Source of the DNA: Chloroflexota bacterium
Lineage (GTDB): Bacteria; Chloroflexota; Anaerolineae; J102
Direction of reading: 5' to 3'
NCBI GenBank assembly: GCA_013152695.1
Contig: JAADFV010000024.1
Span: 1-17,448 of the forward strand
Length of the DNA stretch: 17,448 bases
Position numbers and translations under genes: made by a program. The notes beneath the pieces are model-generated. The model was not told where the DNA came from, ran no database searches, and worked only from the letters and a program-made list of their open reading frames with translations. The first letter of the stretch is position 1, and each line of letters starts with the position of its first letter. Below, piece after piece: positions 1 through 7,637 of the stretch.

Positions 1-22
1 CAAAGCCTGAGTGTTAGGGGTC

Positions 23-781
23 ATGATTCAGGTTCGGGCCCAAATTATCGAGCGACAACAGGAAGGCGCCGGTCAAGAACTACGCTTACTGGCACCTCGT
101 TTCGCCAAACAGTTATCACCCGGGCAGGCGATCTTACTGCGAGCAGGATGGGGGGTCGATCCTTATTTACGGCGGACTTTCTTTCCCATCGCCATCGACG
201 ATGAGACTTTTTCCATCCGCGTTCCGGCCGGCGGAGACCGGGGTTTTGCCTGGTTGAAGATATTGCCGCTGGGGAGTACCGTAGACTGCCTGGGACCGGT
301 TGGTCACGGCTTCAGCCTTCCCGAATCGGCCACACGCCTCCTCTGTTTGGGTATGGGGGAATGGGTTTGGGCCTTGTTGCCTTTGGTTAGGCAAGCTGCT
401 CTGCGCCAAATTGCTGTCACTTTCGTAGTAGAAGTGAGTACAGCTCGTCAAGCACCTTCATCGCAGTGCTTGCCCCTTTCCGCAGAGTATCACCGTTTTG
501 TCCTGGGCCAGAAGCGCACCCTGGATGAAGCCCTACCCACCTTTCTTGGCTGGGCCGATCGCCTGGCCGTAGCTGCGCCCATTACCACCTACCCACAGCT
601 CGCCGAATCGATCCGGCAACATCGCATTCTTCTCCCTCGTGGCTTCGCCCAGGTTCTCTATCCCGCTTCGTTTCTGTGTGGAACCGGCGCTTGCCAGACT
701 TGCGCTGTTGATATTGCCGGTGGGCGACGTCGTGTCTGCCTGCGCGGTCCTGTTTTCGATCTCGTGGATGCCATACGATGA
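23..781 (+). CDS. PyrK-like FAD/2Fe-2S electron-transfer subunit (dihydroorotate dehydrogenase 1B type)
   Basis: Predicted flavin/iron-sulfur protein of about 252 residues, the length of PyrK, which passes electrons from a class 1B dihydroorotate dehydrogenase to NAD+. The C-terminus carries a clear [2Fe-2S] ligand set, C219-x4-C224-x2-C227-x11-C239 (CGTGACQTC then RRRVC). The middle has the ferredoxin-reductase-like phrase LGPVGHGFSLP near residues 90-100. The FAD motif (RRTFFPIAI near 50) and the nucleotide-binding glycine stretch (LGMGEWVW near 109 instead of a GGGIG-type loop) are both degenerate. The ATG at 23 is preferred because it starts the family-like MIQVRAQII and has AGGGG just upstream; an in-frame GTG at 11 is possible, and a TGA at 8-10 blocks further extension. 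The stop overlaps the next start (ATGA, 778-781), so the two are translationally coupled. It could serve a different dehydrogenase than PyrD. Confidence 0.8.
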   Translation: MIQVRAQIIERQQEGAGQELRLLAPRFAKQLSPGQAILLRAGWGVDPYLRRTFFPIAIDDETFSIRVPAGGDRGFAWLKILPLGSTVDCLGPVGHGFSLPESATRLLCLGMGEWVWALLPLVRQAALRQIAVTFVVEVSTARQAPSSQCLPLSAEYHRFVLGQKRTLDEALPTFLGWADRLAVAAPITTYPQLAESIRQHRILLPRGFAQVLYPASFLCGTGACQTCAVDIAGGRRRVCLRGPVFDLVDAIR

Positions 782-1671
782 CTGATTCCCACTCCCCCCC
801 TCCTTTTACAATCGAGCTGGCCCCACACAACAAACAGGGGCTTAGCCTGCACTCGCCGCTACTCGCGGGAAGCGGCGCCGTCGGTTATGGCGATCTTTGG
901 CCGCCGGGTGTCGAACCAGAGCTGTTTGGCGCCTTGATTACCGGCCCTGTATCCATGCAGCCCCGCAAAGGTAAGGATCAACCGCGCTGGGCTGAATTGC
1001 CCGCCGGTTTCCTCTTCGATACTGGCGAGCACAACCCTGGCTGGCGCCGCACAGTCAAGCAATATGCCTCTGTTTGGCAACGATCCTTGATTCCGGTGAT
1101 CGTCTCTTTGGTGGGGGGTGAACCTGGCACTCGGGCCTGGATGGCGGAGCGGTTGGAGGAAGCAGAGCTGGGCGTGGCCGGCCTGGAGCTGCCCGTGCCT
1201 GAGGACATCAACTTAGGCGAAATTAGCGCTTTCATTTCTGCCGTGCGCCATGCGACCACCCTACCGATACTCGTCCGCCTCCCTGCCACACGTGCAGCTT
1301 ATCTCGCCGAGGCCTGTGTCATCGCCGGCGCCGATGCCCTTATCGTCGGTTCTCCGCCACCCGCTGCTTATCCCGCCGCCGATGGGAGTTTGCTCGAGGC
1401 GCCTCTGGCCGGACCTATCGCCCTCCCTTTTACCCTACGTGCTTTACGACGGGTTGCAGCGTTGGCCCTGGAGACACCGTTAATCGCGGCTGGCGGTATT
1501 CAAACCCTTGCCGATGTGGTGCAATGCCTTGATTTAGGTGCCAATGCCGTGCAAGTGCGAAGTCTGCTTTGGGTCGATCCTGCGGCAGCTCAGACCCTGG
1601 CCAGCGAGGCTGCCAAGCTCAATCTTACAGAGTCCGGGCGCTTGACCCCCGACCCCTCAGGGGAAGAATAG
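778..1671 (+). CDS. Divergent PyrD-like (dihydroorotate dehydrogenase family) FMN protein
   Basis: TIM-barrel protein of 297 residues resembling class 1B dihydroorotate dehydrogenase (pyrimidine synthesis, cytosolic, partner of PyrK). Matching landmarks are the N-terminal SPLLAGSGAVGYG (residues 26-38), HNPG (85-88), PILVRLPA (163-170), EACVIAGADALIV (178-190), and the C-terminal FMN-phosphate region ETPLIAAGGI (232-241) with GANAVQVRSLLWVDP (254-268). The catalytic N-x-S-C-P-N segment expected after the central strand is replaced by LELPVPEDIN (136-145), so the catalytic Cys and its Asn neighbours are absent. The FMN-contacting T-K-G also reads ITGPVS. It starts by ATGA overlap with the PyrK-like gene. 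Its last 15 bp overlap the 3' end of the convergent YihY gene. Either it is a non-pyrimidine paralogue or it has lost activity; the family assignment is sure, the reaction is not. Confidence 0.75.
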   Translation: MTDSHSPPPFTIELAPHNKQGLSLHSPLLAGSGAVGYGDLWPPGVEPELFGALITGPVSMQPRKGKDQPRWAELPAGFLFDTGEHNPGWRRTVKQYASVWQRSLIPVIVSLVGGEPGTRAWMAERLEEAELGVAGLELPVPEDINLGEISAFISAVRHATTLPILVRLPATRAAYLAEACVIAGADALIVGSPPPAAYPAADGSLLEAPLAGPIALPFTLRALRRVAALALETPLIAAGGIQTLADVVQCLDLGANAVQVRSLLWVDPAAAQTLASEAAKLNLTESGRLTPDPSGEE

Positions 1672-2547
1672 GTCGGCTTTGGTGACAGGTGGGGTGGTGG
1701 ATTTCGGGCGCGAGGGGGTGAGCAACGTCGCCAGTGTAGCTCCTGCGAGAATGATCGCGCTGGTAAAATAGAGCCACAAAACCAAAGCAATCACTGTGGC
1801 AATAGGGCCGTAAATCAAATTGTAGGTGGCAAGACCACTTCCCAGGTACCAGGTGAAAAGATAAGTCAATCCCACCCAGACGACAGCAGCCACCATGGCC
1901 CCCACCAGCGTGGCCGGCAGGGTGGGGCGTCGCGCCGGGACCCAGTGGTAGAGCGCAGTGAACACGACCACAATGAGGGCTAAAGTAACCAGTTGGTTCA
2001 TTCCCATCGTGAGCAAGCCCAGAATTCGCTCCGGCAGAAAGGTCAAATAGTGGGCAAGAGTGCTGCTGAGTGAAGATAGGATCGTGGCCAGGGTGAGGAG
2101 TGGCACCATAAGAATGGCCATGATGCTACCGATTGCACGGCGTCGCCACCAACTACGCTTTGCTTCCACCCCGGCAATGTGATTAATGCTGGCCTCGAGG
2201 GCGCCAAAAAAGCTCGATGCCGACCACAGGAGCGTCAACATACCCAGGACACCGGTTGCTCCCCGCGCCGCTACTACTTGCTGGATGACGGTACCAACCA
2301 CATGTCCCTGCGTGGGTAGAAGCTCGGCAATATGGGCCATCACTCGCTCTTCCAGGGCTGTATCACGCAAAACAAAGCCGATACCACTGATGATCAGCAG
2401 GATCAAAGGGAAGAGGGAGAACAGCGCATAATAGGCAAGGGCAGCGGCACGCATCCCTAATTCGTTCTGATTGACGGCGAGAAGAAAGTCCTGTAGAAAG
2501 GCGCGCGTGCGACGCCAAAGGAATGGGAGGGGGTTCTGGAATTGCAT
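1657..2547 (-). CDS. YihY/BrkB family inner-membrane protein
   Basis: Integral membrane protein of about 296 residues, the usual size for the YihY/BrkB family (once misnamed ribonuclease BN; cellular role unsettled). The diagnostic first-helix region AALAYYALFSLFPLILLIISGIG sits about 35 residues from the start. It is followed by a helix with LLWSASSFFGALEASINHIAGVE and several more membrane segments, ending LWLYFTSAIILAGATLATLL and a short cytoplasmic tail. I place the start at the ATG at 2547 (MQFQNPLPF). The longer reading frame up to 2607 would run through the promoter and first bases of the tRNA-Glu gene, and its extra residues do not look like family sequence. No strong ribosome-binding site is visible for either. 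The 3' end converges on and overlaps the PyrD-like gene by 15 bp. Confidence 0.85.
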   Translation of the reverse strand: MQFQNPLPFLWRRTRAFLQDFLLAVNQNELGMRAAALAYYALFSLFPLILLIISGIGFVLRDTALEERVMAHIAELLPTQGHVVGTVIQQVVAARGATGVLGMLTLLWSASSFFGALEASINHIAGVEAKRSWWRRRAIGSIMAILMVPLLTLATILSSLSSTLAHYLTFLPERILGLLTMGMNQLVTLALIVVVFTALYHWVPARRPTLPATLVGAMVAAVVWVGLTYLFTWYLGSGLATYNLIYGPIATVIALVLWLYFTSAIILAGATLATLLTPSRPKSTTPPVTKADLFFP

Positions 2548-2557
2548 GCCTGAAACT

Positions 2558-2586
2558 TTGACGGATTCTCCGAGCTCTGTTACAAT
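2558..2586 (+). promoter_or_regulatory. Sigma70-type promoter of tRNA-Glu
   Basis: TTGACG (2558-2563), a 17-nt spacer, then TACAAT (2581-2586). The tRNA starts 14 nt after the -10 box, so the primary transcript has only a very short leader. The promoter lies just upstream of the start of the oppositely oriented YihY gene. Confidence 0.85.
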
Positions 2587-2599
2587 AAAAAAGTTGTGC

Positions 2600-2672
2600 G
2601 CCCCCATCGTCTAGAGGCCTAGGATGTCAGCCTTTCAAGCTGAAGACAGGGGTTCGAACCCCCTTGGGGGCA
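2600..2672 (+). tRNA. tRNA-Glu (anticodon UUC)
   Basis: A 73-nt cloverleaf. The acceptor stem is GCCCCCA (2600-2606) paired with TGGGGGC (2665-2671), with discriminator A2672. The anticodon stem TCAGC/GCTGA encloses the loop CTTTCAA, giving anticodon TTC. The T arm is AGGGG-TTCGAAC-CCCCT. The 3' CCA is not encoded (CAA follows), so CCA addition is required. It stands alone between its own promoter and terminator. Confidence 0.97.
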
Positions 2673-2673
2673 C

Positions 2674-2713
2674 AAGAGTTCCAGGTTTTGCGAATGGCCT
2701 GGAACTCTTTTTT
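2674..2713 (+). terminator. Rho-independent terminator of tRNA-Glu
   Basis: A perfect 12-bp inverted repeat, AAGAGTTCCAGG (2674-2685) and CCTGGAACTCTT (2698-2709), encloses a 12-nt loop. Its right arm runs into a T tract (2708-2713). It starts two bases after the tRNA 3' end. The stretch from 2714 to 2818 that follows holds nothing I recognise. Confidence 0.93.
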
Positions 2714-2818
2714 ATTAGGTGGTATTGATGGGGGGCTGGGTCATCTTCCTGCAAAAATGCGAGAGAGGAACAGGTCGGGGGGAGCGCCACCGCTTGCGAA
2801 AATGCAAAGATGTGTGCT

Positions 2819-3820
2819 TCAAAGAGATTGTTCTTGCTGCGTTTGCGGCTGCCAGAGTCCGGTGCGTGCCACAAGCTGATCATACACCTGGTTCCAGACT
2901 GAGGCCTGAAATACGAGATACAGGCCATTGACGAAGGCCATGGGTAGAATCAGGATGAACAGGGCGGTGGGAACAGCCCAGATCAGGGCCGGAATGATGC
3001 TACTTGTCGCCTGGTAGAGGAGATATGCAGGAATACCGGCGATGACCCCGGCAAAGGCAATAAGCAGCAAGACAATGGGAATCATCAGCAGGCCAAAAAG
3101 AATCCCTACACCAAGCATCAACAGCCACATAATGAACACATCGCGAAGGTTGGTGCGTACTAGATGCCAGGCGCTGCGAATGGCGGTAAAAGTGTCCTGA
3201 TCCCCAATGACAGCGGCGCGCCACCAAAACTGCTTGAGAATACTGATCGCGGTTGTCACAATCACTACAACGATAATCCAGACAAAGAGCATGGAGACGG
3301 CGCCCACAATGCCCAAGGCCTTGGCAGCATTACTTTGAATAAGCAGCATCAGCAAGGGCGAAGCGGCCAAAGCTAATAGCAGCAAAAGCACCAGAACCGT
3401 AGGAATGCCGATGACTAGATTCTGCAGGAAAAGGCGCCAGGTTCGAACATGCCAGCCCTGGCGCAGCGCTTCACGCACTCTGGGGGGTTCATTCTCCTGG
3501 TCGAGTTGATGGAGACTGCGATAAATACCTGCTTGCAGGACGTATCGCAGCACTGCTAACACCAGGGCCAGAATCAGGAAAATGCAGAGCAGCAAAACAA
3601 TCCATCCAAACACGGCGGCAGGATTACTGAAAATATGGGGTAGATTTCCTTTCTCGAAGTGCCAATTTTCACTGCCGGAGCTGAAATTGGTACCGCCACG
3701 AGCAGAGGCTCCGCCGCTGCCTCCTCCGCCCGCCAGCGCCCACAGAAATCCGAGAATCCATAAGGCTCGGTAACGCAAGGTTGTTTGTGCTGCCTTTTTG
3801 ATAACGGCTATGTAGTCCAT
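2819..3820 (-). CDS. Polytopic integral membrane protein, function unknown
   Basis: A 333-residue protein that I cannot assign to a characterised family. The N-terminus (MDYIAVIKKAAQTTLRYRALWILGFLWAL) is amphipathic then hydrophobic and is followed by a Gly/Ser-rich stretch (GGGGSGGASARGG, 31-43). Membrane segments are visible near residues 70-92, 134-162, 168-192, 228-262, 276-305. The conserved-looking cytoplasmic motif FWWRAAVIGDQDTFTAIRSAWHLVRTN (198-224) resembles loops in large families of uncharacterised bacterial membrane proteins related to the GDPD membrane domain. I chose the ATG at 3820 because GGAG lies 7 nt upstream on the minus strand; the 40 extra upstream codons to 3940 look non-coding. 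It is divergent from the LysM gene, with a good promoter at 3985-4013. Confidence 0.8.
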   Translation of the reverse strand: MDYIAVIKKAAQTTLRYRALWILGFLWALAGGGGSGGASARGGTNFSSGSENWHFEKGNLPHIFSNPAAVFGWIVLLLCIFLILALVLAVLRYVLQAGIYRSLHQLDQENEPPRVREALRQGWHVRTWRLFLQNLVIGIPTVLVLLLLLALAASPLLMLLIQSNAAKALGIVGAVSMLFVWIIVVVIVTTAISILKQFWWRAAVIGDQDTFTAIRSAWHLVRTNLRDVFIMWLLMLGVGILFGLLMIPIVLLLIAFAGVIAGIPAYLLYQATSSIIPALIWAVPTALFILILPMAFVNGLYLVFQASVWNQVYDQLVARTGLWQPQTQQEQSL

Positions 3821-3973
3821 GGTTTGCTCCAAGGGTGAGTGCAAAATGAGGGGGATAATCTGCTTCAAATAGACATAAAACTTGTCATATCGGATAAATG
3901 GCTGTTTGTTACAGCTTATTGCCGTTCGTCCCGGCACCAAATATCATAAACCTCTGAGTTGTTACCAGTTTGT

Positions 3974-4005
3974 TTGACATATCGATTATAATAGAACAGT
4001 ATTAT
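3974..4005 (+). promoter_or_regulatory. Possible promoter of the LysM/transpeptidase gene
   Basis: A perfect TTGACA at 3974-3979 precedes the LysM gene. The only good -10 candidates are badly spaced: TATTAT at 4000-4005 is 20 nt away, and TATAAT at 3987-3992 is only 7 nt away and may belong to the opposite strand. The assignment is weak. Confidence 0.3.
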
Positions 4006-4013
4006 TGTGTAAA
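3985..4013 (-). promoter_or_regulatory. Divergent sigma70-type promoter for the membrane-protein gene
   Basis: Read on the minus strand: TTTACA (4013-4008), a 17-nt spacer, TATAAT (3990-3985). The expected start is near 3978, giving a leader of about 160 nt to the ATG at 3820. The site overlaps the presumed control region of the divergent LysM gene. Confidence 0.65.
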
Positions 4014-4056
4014 CAATCTATTCGTCTACGTAGTTTCCTTTCTGCGAGTAATATTT

Positions 4057-5100
4057 ATGTCCCGCCTCCGATCTTCTCTCCTTCCTTCCTCTGTTCTCCG
4101 CCTTCTGCTCATTGCCCTTTTTCTGGGAATCAGTCTTTCCTTGCTCGTGGTGGAGTCTGCTCAGGCCGAAGGTTTGCACGCGCAAGGTCCGAAGATCCAC
4201 GTCGTGCGTAGGGGGGAGACGCTTTCAGCTATTGCCAGCCGTTACGGCGTGAGTATCAATACGCTGATGAAATGGAATAGTCTGCGTAACGCCAATGTCA
4301 TTTACATAGGACAACGACTTGTCGTACAGCAGGCGAGTGGCAATCGAAGCACCAAGAGCGGCATTCATGTCGTGCGGCGGGGAGAGACCCTGTCTGCCCT
4401 GGCGAGACGATATGGCACCAGTGTGAGTGCTATTCGCCAGGCCAACGGTCTGCGCAGCAACATGATTTATGTGGGACAACGGCTGAAAATCCCCAATATG
4501 ACATCCAGCCCGGGTGCTCAGCCCAACCCACCATCTGGAACTACTACTTACCACATCGTGAGACGTGGTGACACCCTCGGGAGCATCGCCCGGCGCTATG
4601 GCACGACTGTGCAACGATTGGCGGATTTGAACGGCATTACCAACACATCACTCATTCGCATTGGCCAGCGTCTCTTGATTAGCGGTAAGGCGCCCAGCGC
4701 CAGCAAACCCCGCCCAACCGGCGAAAAGAAAATTGTGGTTGATATATCCCAACAGCGTTGCTATCGTTATCAAGGCGGCGTCTTGCTCAACACCTGGTTA
4801 TGCTCGACGGGCATGAGAAATTCGACAAAAACGGGTGTTTTTCGCGTACAAAGTAAGCTGCGCAAAGCCTACGGCTCTACCTGGAATATCTGGATGCCTT
4901 ATTGGCTGGGGATTTATTGGTCGGGTCCGGTGGAAAATGGTATGCACGGTCTCCCCTGGAAGGCTGACACGGGCCGTAAGATTTGGGCAGGACTGGTGGG
5001 GCGCCCTGCCACCTACGGCTGCGTGATGCTCAAGGATGGGCCCATGAAAACGCTCTGGGAGTGGGCTGATATCGGTACCAAAGTGGTGATCCGGCGCTAA
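4057..5100 (+). CDS. Secreted L,D-transpeptidase (YkuD) with three LysM repeats
   Basis: An exported 347-residue cell-wall enzyme. The signal peptide covers about residues 1-37, with likely cleavage after AQA. Three LysM peptidoglycan-binding repeats follow, at about 47-90, 104-145 and 165-208, each starting with HVVRRGETL- or [13 protein letters not shown] sequence. A Pro/Ser linker leads to a YkuD domain (225-345) that would cross-link or anchor to peptidoglycan through meso-diaminopimelate-type stems. Visible catalytic residues are H297 (MHGLPW) and C322 in ATYGCVML. The usual S/T-H-G-C signature has Tyr320 in place of His, a substitution I believe recurs in related proteins. The ATG at 4057 is chosen because it begins the signal peptide and has GAG 8 nt upstream; the longer frame to 3970 runs into promoter sequence. 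Its TAA overlaps the convergent ligase gene by 4 bp. Confidence 0.9.
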   Translation: MSRLRSSLLPSSVLRLLLIALFLGISLSLLVVESAQAEGLHAQGPKIHVVRRGETLSAIASRYGVSINTLMKWNSLRNANVIYIGQRLVVQQASGNRSTKSGIHVVRRGETLSALARRYGTSVSAIRQANGLRSNMIYVGQRLKIPNMTSSPGAQPNPPSGTTTYHIVRRGDTLGSIARRYGTTVQRLADLNGITNTSLIRIGQRLLISGKAPSASKPRPTGEKKIVVDISQQRCYRYQGGVLLNTWLCSTGMRNSTKTGVFRVQSKLRKAYGSTWNIWMPYWLGIYWSGPVENGMHGLPWKADTGRKIWAGLVGRPATYGCVMLKDGPMKTLWEWADIGTKVVIRR

Positions 5101-6230
5101 ATATCCTTTGATGGCCAGATGGCCCCGCGGCGGGTCTCCTCGATCAAGTGATCGACGACAGCTTTCAAATCCCCCCCCGATTCCTTGAACACGCGCAATT
5201 GGCGGTCGGCGCTGGTACCATGTTCGAGAATGTGATAAATGGGCTCGATGAACTCCCGACTACCCAGTTGCTCGACATAAGGATCGACAAGACGTAACAG
5301 TTCGCGCAGGAGCCAGCGTGCGGGGAGCTCCTTCTCCTTGCCCCAATCAATAAGATGACCGTCGATACCATAACGGATAGAGCGCCAACGATTTTCTTCG
5401 ATGAGGTCGCGACGGTAAAGACGGAAGGTGAGATTACGTTGCCGCAGGTCCCAGAGCCAGGCGACGATGGCCTGCACCAAGGCAGCAATAGCGATAGCTT
5501 CATCGATGGTAGTGCAGGCATCGCACATACGGAATTCGATGGTTGGAAACTGGAAGTGCGGACGGACATCCCACCAGATTTTACTACCGTCAGGGATACA
5601 ATCGGTGTTGACGAGGCTGTTTACGAATTTCTCAAAGCTAGCCCAATCCGGAAAATAATCAGGTAGGCCTGTGCGGGGGAGATCCGAGAAAAGCACCGAG
5701 CGGTAGGACTTCAGGCCCGTATTTCGTCCCATCCAGAAGGGGGATGAGGTGGCGAGGGCGGCAATGTGAGGCACCATGTAACGCATCACATTCATGCAGT
5801 CAATGGCGAAATCCCGATCTTCGATGCCGATGTGCACGTGCATGCCAAAGATCAAGAGCCGCTGGGCCAACATCTGCATCTCCTCTAAGAGACCGTAATA
5901 GCGTTCTTTGGGCGTGACTTCTTGTTTGAGCCAATGTGAAAAGGGATGCGTCCCCGCCGAGACAATTTTCAGCCCCCGCTGTTCTGCCAGGTAGCAAATC
6001 GCACCGCGCTGCCGTGCTAATTCTTCGTGCAAATCGGGGATATTTGCACACACTGCTGTGCCCAACTCAACCTGAGATTGCAGAAATTCTGGCTTGAGCT
6101 CACGGTCCACCAGAAAGCTGCCTTCATTCAGAAACTGAGTGATGTACGAGGTGAGTTCGCGCGTCTCGGGATCGATGATCTGGTATTCTTCTTCGATGCC
6201 GATGGTGAGAGATGGCGCCTGGTTGGCCAT
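5097..6230 (-). CDS. Carboxylate-amine ligase, YbdK / glutamate-cysteine ligase type 2 family
   Basis: A 377-residue cytosolic ATP-dependent ligase of the GCS2/YbdK family, full length for the group (about 370). Members join an amino acid to the gamma-carboxyl of glutamate; weak glutamate-cysteine ligase activity is known for YbdK, and the true substrate here is unknown. Key features are the metal/ATP motif [11 protein letters not shown] (10-20), the acidic DRELKPEF (42-49), [13 protein letters not shown] (128-140), and [27 protein letters not shown] (219-245). The minus-strand start at 6230 has GGGGGAG a few bases upstream, a strong ribosome-binding site. It lies 37 nt downstream of a small frame-broken gene and probably shares its transcript. 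The 3' end overlaps the LysM gene by 4 bp (convergent). Confidence 0.88.
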   Translation of the reverse strand: MANQAPSLTIGIEEEYQIIDPETRELTSYITQFLNEGSFLVDRELKPEFLQSQVELGTAVCANIPDLHEELARQRGAICYLAEQRGLKIVSAGTHPFSHWLKQEVTPKERYYGLLEEMQMLAQRLLIFGMHVHIGIEDRDFAIDCMNVMRYMVPHIAALATSSPFWMGRNTGLKSYRSVLFSDLPRTGLPDYFPDWASFEKFVNSLVNTDCIPDGSKIWWDVRPHFQFPTIEFRMCDACTTIDEAIAIAALVQAIVAWLWDLRQRNLTFRLYRRDLIEENRWRSIRYGIDGHLIDWGKEKELPARWLLRELLRLVDPYVEQLGSREFIEPIYHILEHGTSADRQLRVFKESGGDLKAVVDHLIEETRRGAIWPSKDI

Positions 6231-6267
6231 GATGCTCCCCCGAATTGTGGGTGGCTGCTGGGGATGG

Positions 6268-6641
6268 TCAAGTCGCTATTTCTTCAAAGACCAGGGGGAA
6301 GGAGTATTCCTCGCTGGCCAGGAGTTGTTCATCACGAGCAACTTCGACATGGAGGGTATAAGTTGCTTCTGCTTGGGGATGGCGAAGGTGCATGGTGAGA
6401 GAGATGTACTGATCCTGCCATTCGACGTTTCGGCGACTTCGTTTCCTTCGGCATCGCGACAGCTAAGACGAATGGTTGGGGGCGTAGCAAAGGTGCTGAG
6501 TTGCACGCGCACCCACAGGCGCTGTAGGTCGGGATAGGGATGCACGGCAACACGCTCGATTTCGATGGTGTCGGTATCAAAGCGTAGGGTAATGCCTTTG
6601 GCTAACTCGGCCCGGGCCGTATCAAGTTGGCAAGAGCTCAT
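6268..6641 (-). pseudogene. Small conserved-looking protein gene with a 1-nt frame break
   Basis: Two good coding stretches in different minus-strand frames form one protein of about 124 residues. The first runs from the ATG at 6641 (MSSCQLDTARAELAKGITLRF) to about 6424 (DAEGNEVAETS). The second runs from about 6420 (WQDQYISLTMHLRHPQ) to the TGA at 6270-6268 ([11 protein letters not shown]). Restoring one base near 6421-6426 (for example GAA before TGG) joins them smoothly. Read uncorrected, the first frame continues to 6276 with unconvincing sequence. Alternating hydrophobic/polar residues suggest a beta-sandwich; there is no signal peptide or membrane segment. I do not recognise the family. 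It starts 40 nt after the tRNA-Sec gene on the same strand, with no clear ribosome-binding site, and is followed by the YbdK-type ligase. No slippery heptamer is visible, so an indel or sequencing error is more likely than programmed shifting. Confidence 0.65.
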
Positions 6642-6681
6642 GATTGCTGTAATGTTTGGACTCTAAAAAGGATGAGAAAGA

Positions 6682-6780
6682 CGAGGATGGATGGGAGTCG
6701 AACCCACCGCGGACGCCTACGCGGCGCCCGCCACCGGTTTTGAAGACCGGGGCGCCCACCGGGACACATCCACCATCCCC
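6682..6780 (-). tRNA. selC: tRNA-Sec (selenocysteine, anticodon UCA)
   Basis: A 99-nt minus-strand tRNA with all hallmarks of bacterial tRNA-Sec. The acceptor stem has 8 bp, GGGGATGG (6780-6773) with CCATCCTC, including one G-U pair, and the discriminator is G6682. A 6-bp D stem (GTGTCC/GGGCGC, two G-U pairs) closes a 4-nt loop. The anticodon stem CCGGT/ACCGG carries the loop CTTCAAA, with UCA at 6743-6741. The variable arm is very long, 9 bp (GCGGGCGCC/GGCGTCCGC) with loop GCGTA. The T arm has 5 bp around TTCGACT. The 8+5 acceptor-T helix is what SelB recognises. No CCA is encoded. It inserts Sec at recoded UGA codons with SelA, SelB and SelD, none of which is in this window. Confidence 0.96.
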
Positions 6781-6797
6781 ATGCAATTGTGGCAGTA

Positions 6798-6826
6798 ATA
6801 GTACTCGCTGCTCCGCGTTTGGTCAA
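6798..6826 (-). promoter_or_regulatory. Sigma70-type promoter of tRNA-Sec
   Basis: On the minus strand: TTGACC (6826-6821), a 17-nt spacer, TACTAT (6803-6798), with the tRNA starting 17 nt beyond the -10 box. The same spacing and layout as the tRNA-Glu unit support a dedicated promoter. No hairpin-plus-T terminator is visible after the tRNA, so read-through into the small gene at 6641 is possible. Confidence 0.75.
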
Positions 6827-6853
6827 GTTGTTGTTGTCAGCAGGGTGCATTTT

Positions 6854-7637
6854 CTACCAAGATGGCTTGGTAACACTGCTGCCTCCATCTTTTTCTCGAC
6901 CCGCTAGTTCGATTTCGAGATAATGAATGGTGGGACGATCCTCTAAAGATGGACTGAGTTCCACGCGCCGTACTCGCCCAACCACTTCGAGTCCCTCTGT
7001 TTCCAGATGGATGGTTTCTCCCTCTTCCAGGGCAATGGGGATGACGTCACCTTGCAGCAATTCTTGCCGTAACATTTCATCACGGTAGATTTGAGGGGGC
7101 ATCAGGGCGGCCGTAACAGTGCGGATATCGCGTTTTTCGAACAGCCATACTTCGATGGTCAGGACTTGTTGGGGGTTGTCGGCGAGTGTTTCACCGACGC
7201 CCATACCGAATTCACCCAGGTATTCGCCCTCTTTTTCGATGGCAAAAATCTGGTTGTAGTAGGGATCACCGTCAAAGACAAACCGCTCGACATTTTCTCC
7301 TAGCAGGAGGGGGCCGGCGTCGGTGGGGGATTCAGTAGGCGTTGGCAAGGGGGAGGCCGGACTCGTGTCGTGGCCGATCTCTTCTTCACGCTCCCTCTCT
7401 TTCTCCTCCCATCTGTCTTCCTCTTCTTCGCTGTCGAAGACCGGTGGTTCGACCGATGGGGGCTCGTCAGCAGGGGGTTGCAGACGTTCCTCTTCTTCAA
7501 GTTTTGTGATGTCGCTGAAGACGGGTGGGGTCAGAACACCGTCCTCGGGCTCTTCCTCTTCATCGCCTAACTCTTCATCCACACCGTCCTCAAAATCCTC
7601 CCACGCTAGTTCCGGTTCCAGGGTCGGGGCCGGGGGG
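6854..7637 (-). CDS. C-terminal part of a frame-split membrane protein (acidic tail plus beta-rich domain)
   Basis: This is the continuation, one frame away, of the gene starting at 8300. The convincing reading begins at the G6 run (7632-7637) with PAPTLEPELAWEDFEDGVDEE. It continues through about 100 strongly acidic, Pro/Glu-rich residues (EELGDEEEEPEDGV, EEEEDRWEEKEREREEE). A compact folded-looking domain follows (GENVERFVFDGDPYYNQIFAIEKEGEYLGEFGMG to IHYLEIELAGRE) and ends at the TAG at 6856-6854. An ATG at 7723 in this frame would add MRKKEGMWGWKIW, which is just the other strand phase of the upstream part and is unlikely to be the real start. The C-terminal domain would be cytoplasmic. 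I do not recognise the family; no catalytic motif stands out. Confidence 0.65.

Noticed and set aside
2548..2607. N-terminal extension of the YihY gene to 2607
   Set aside because: It would begin inside the tRNA-Glu gene and cover its promoter; the residues do not resemble the family.
4225..4614. Minus-strand 129-codon frame inside the LysM gene
   Set aside because: It is antisense to the repeated LysM modules, which explains its length.
6268..6270. TGA at the end of the small gene as a Sec codon, suggested by the nearby tRNA-Sec
   Set aside because: The frame beyond it runs into the ligase gene out of phase and soon loses protein-like character; no convincing SECIS fold was seen.
6139..6537. 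Plus-strand 132-codon frame
   Set aside because: It is antisense to the ligase start and the frame-broken small gene, both of which have better coding evidence.
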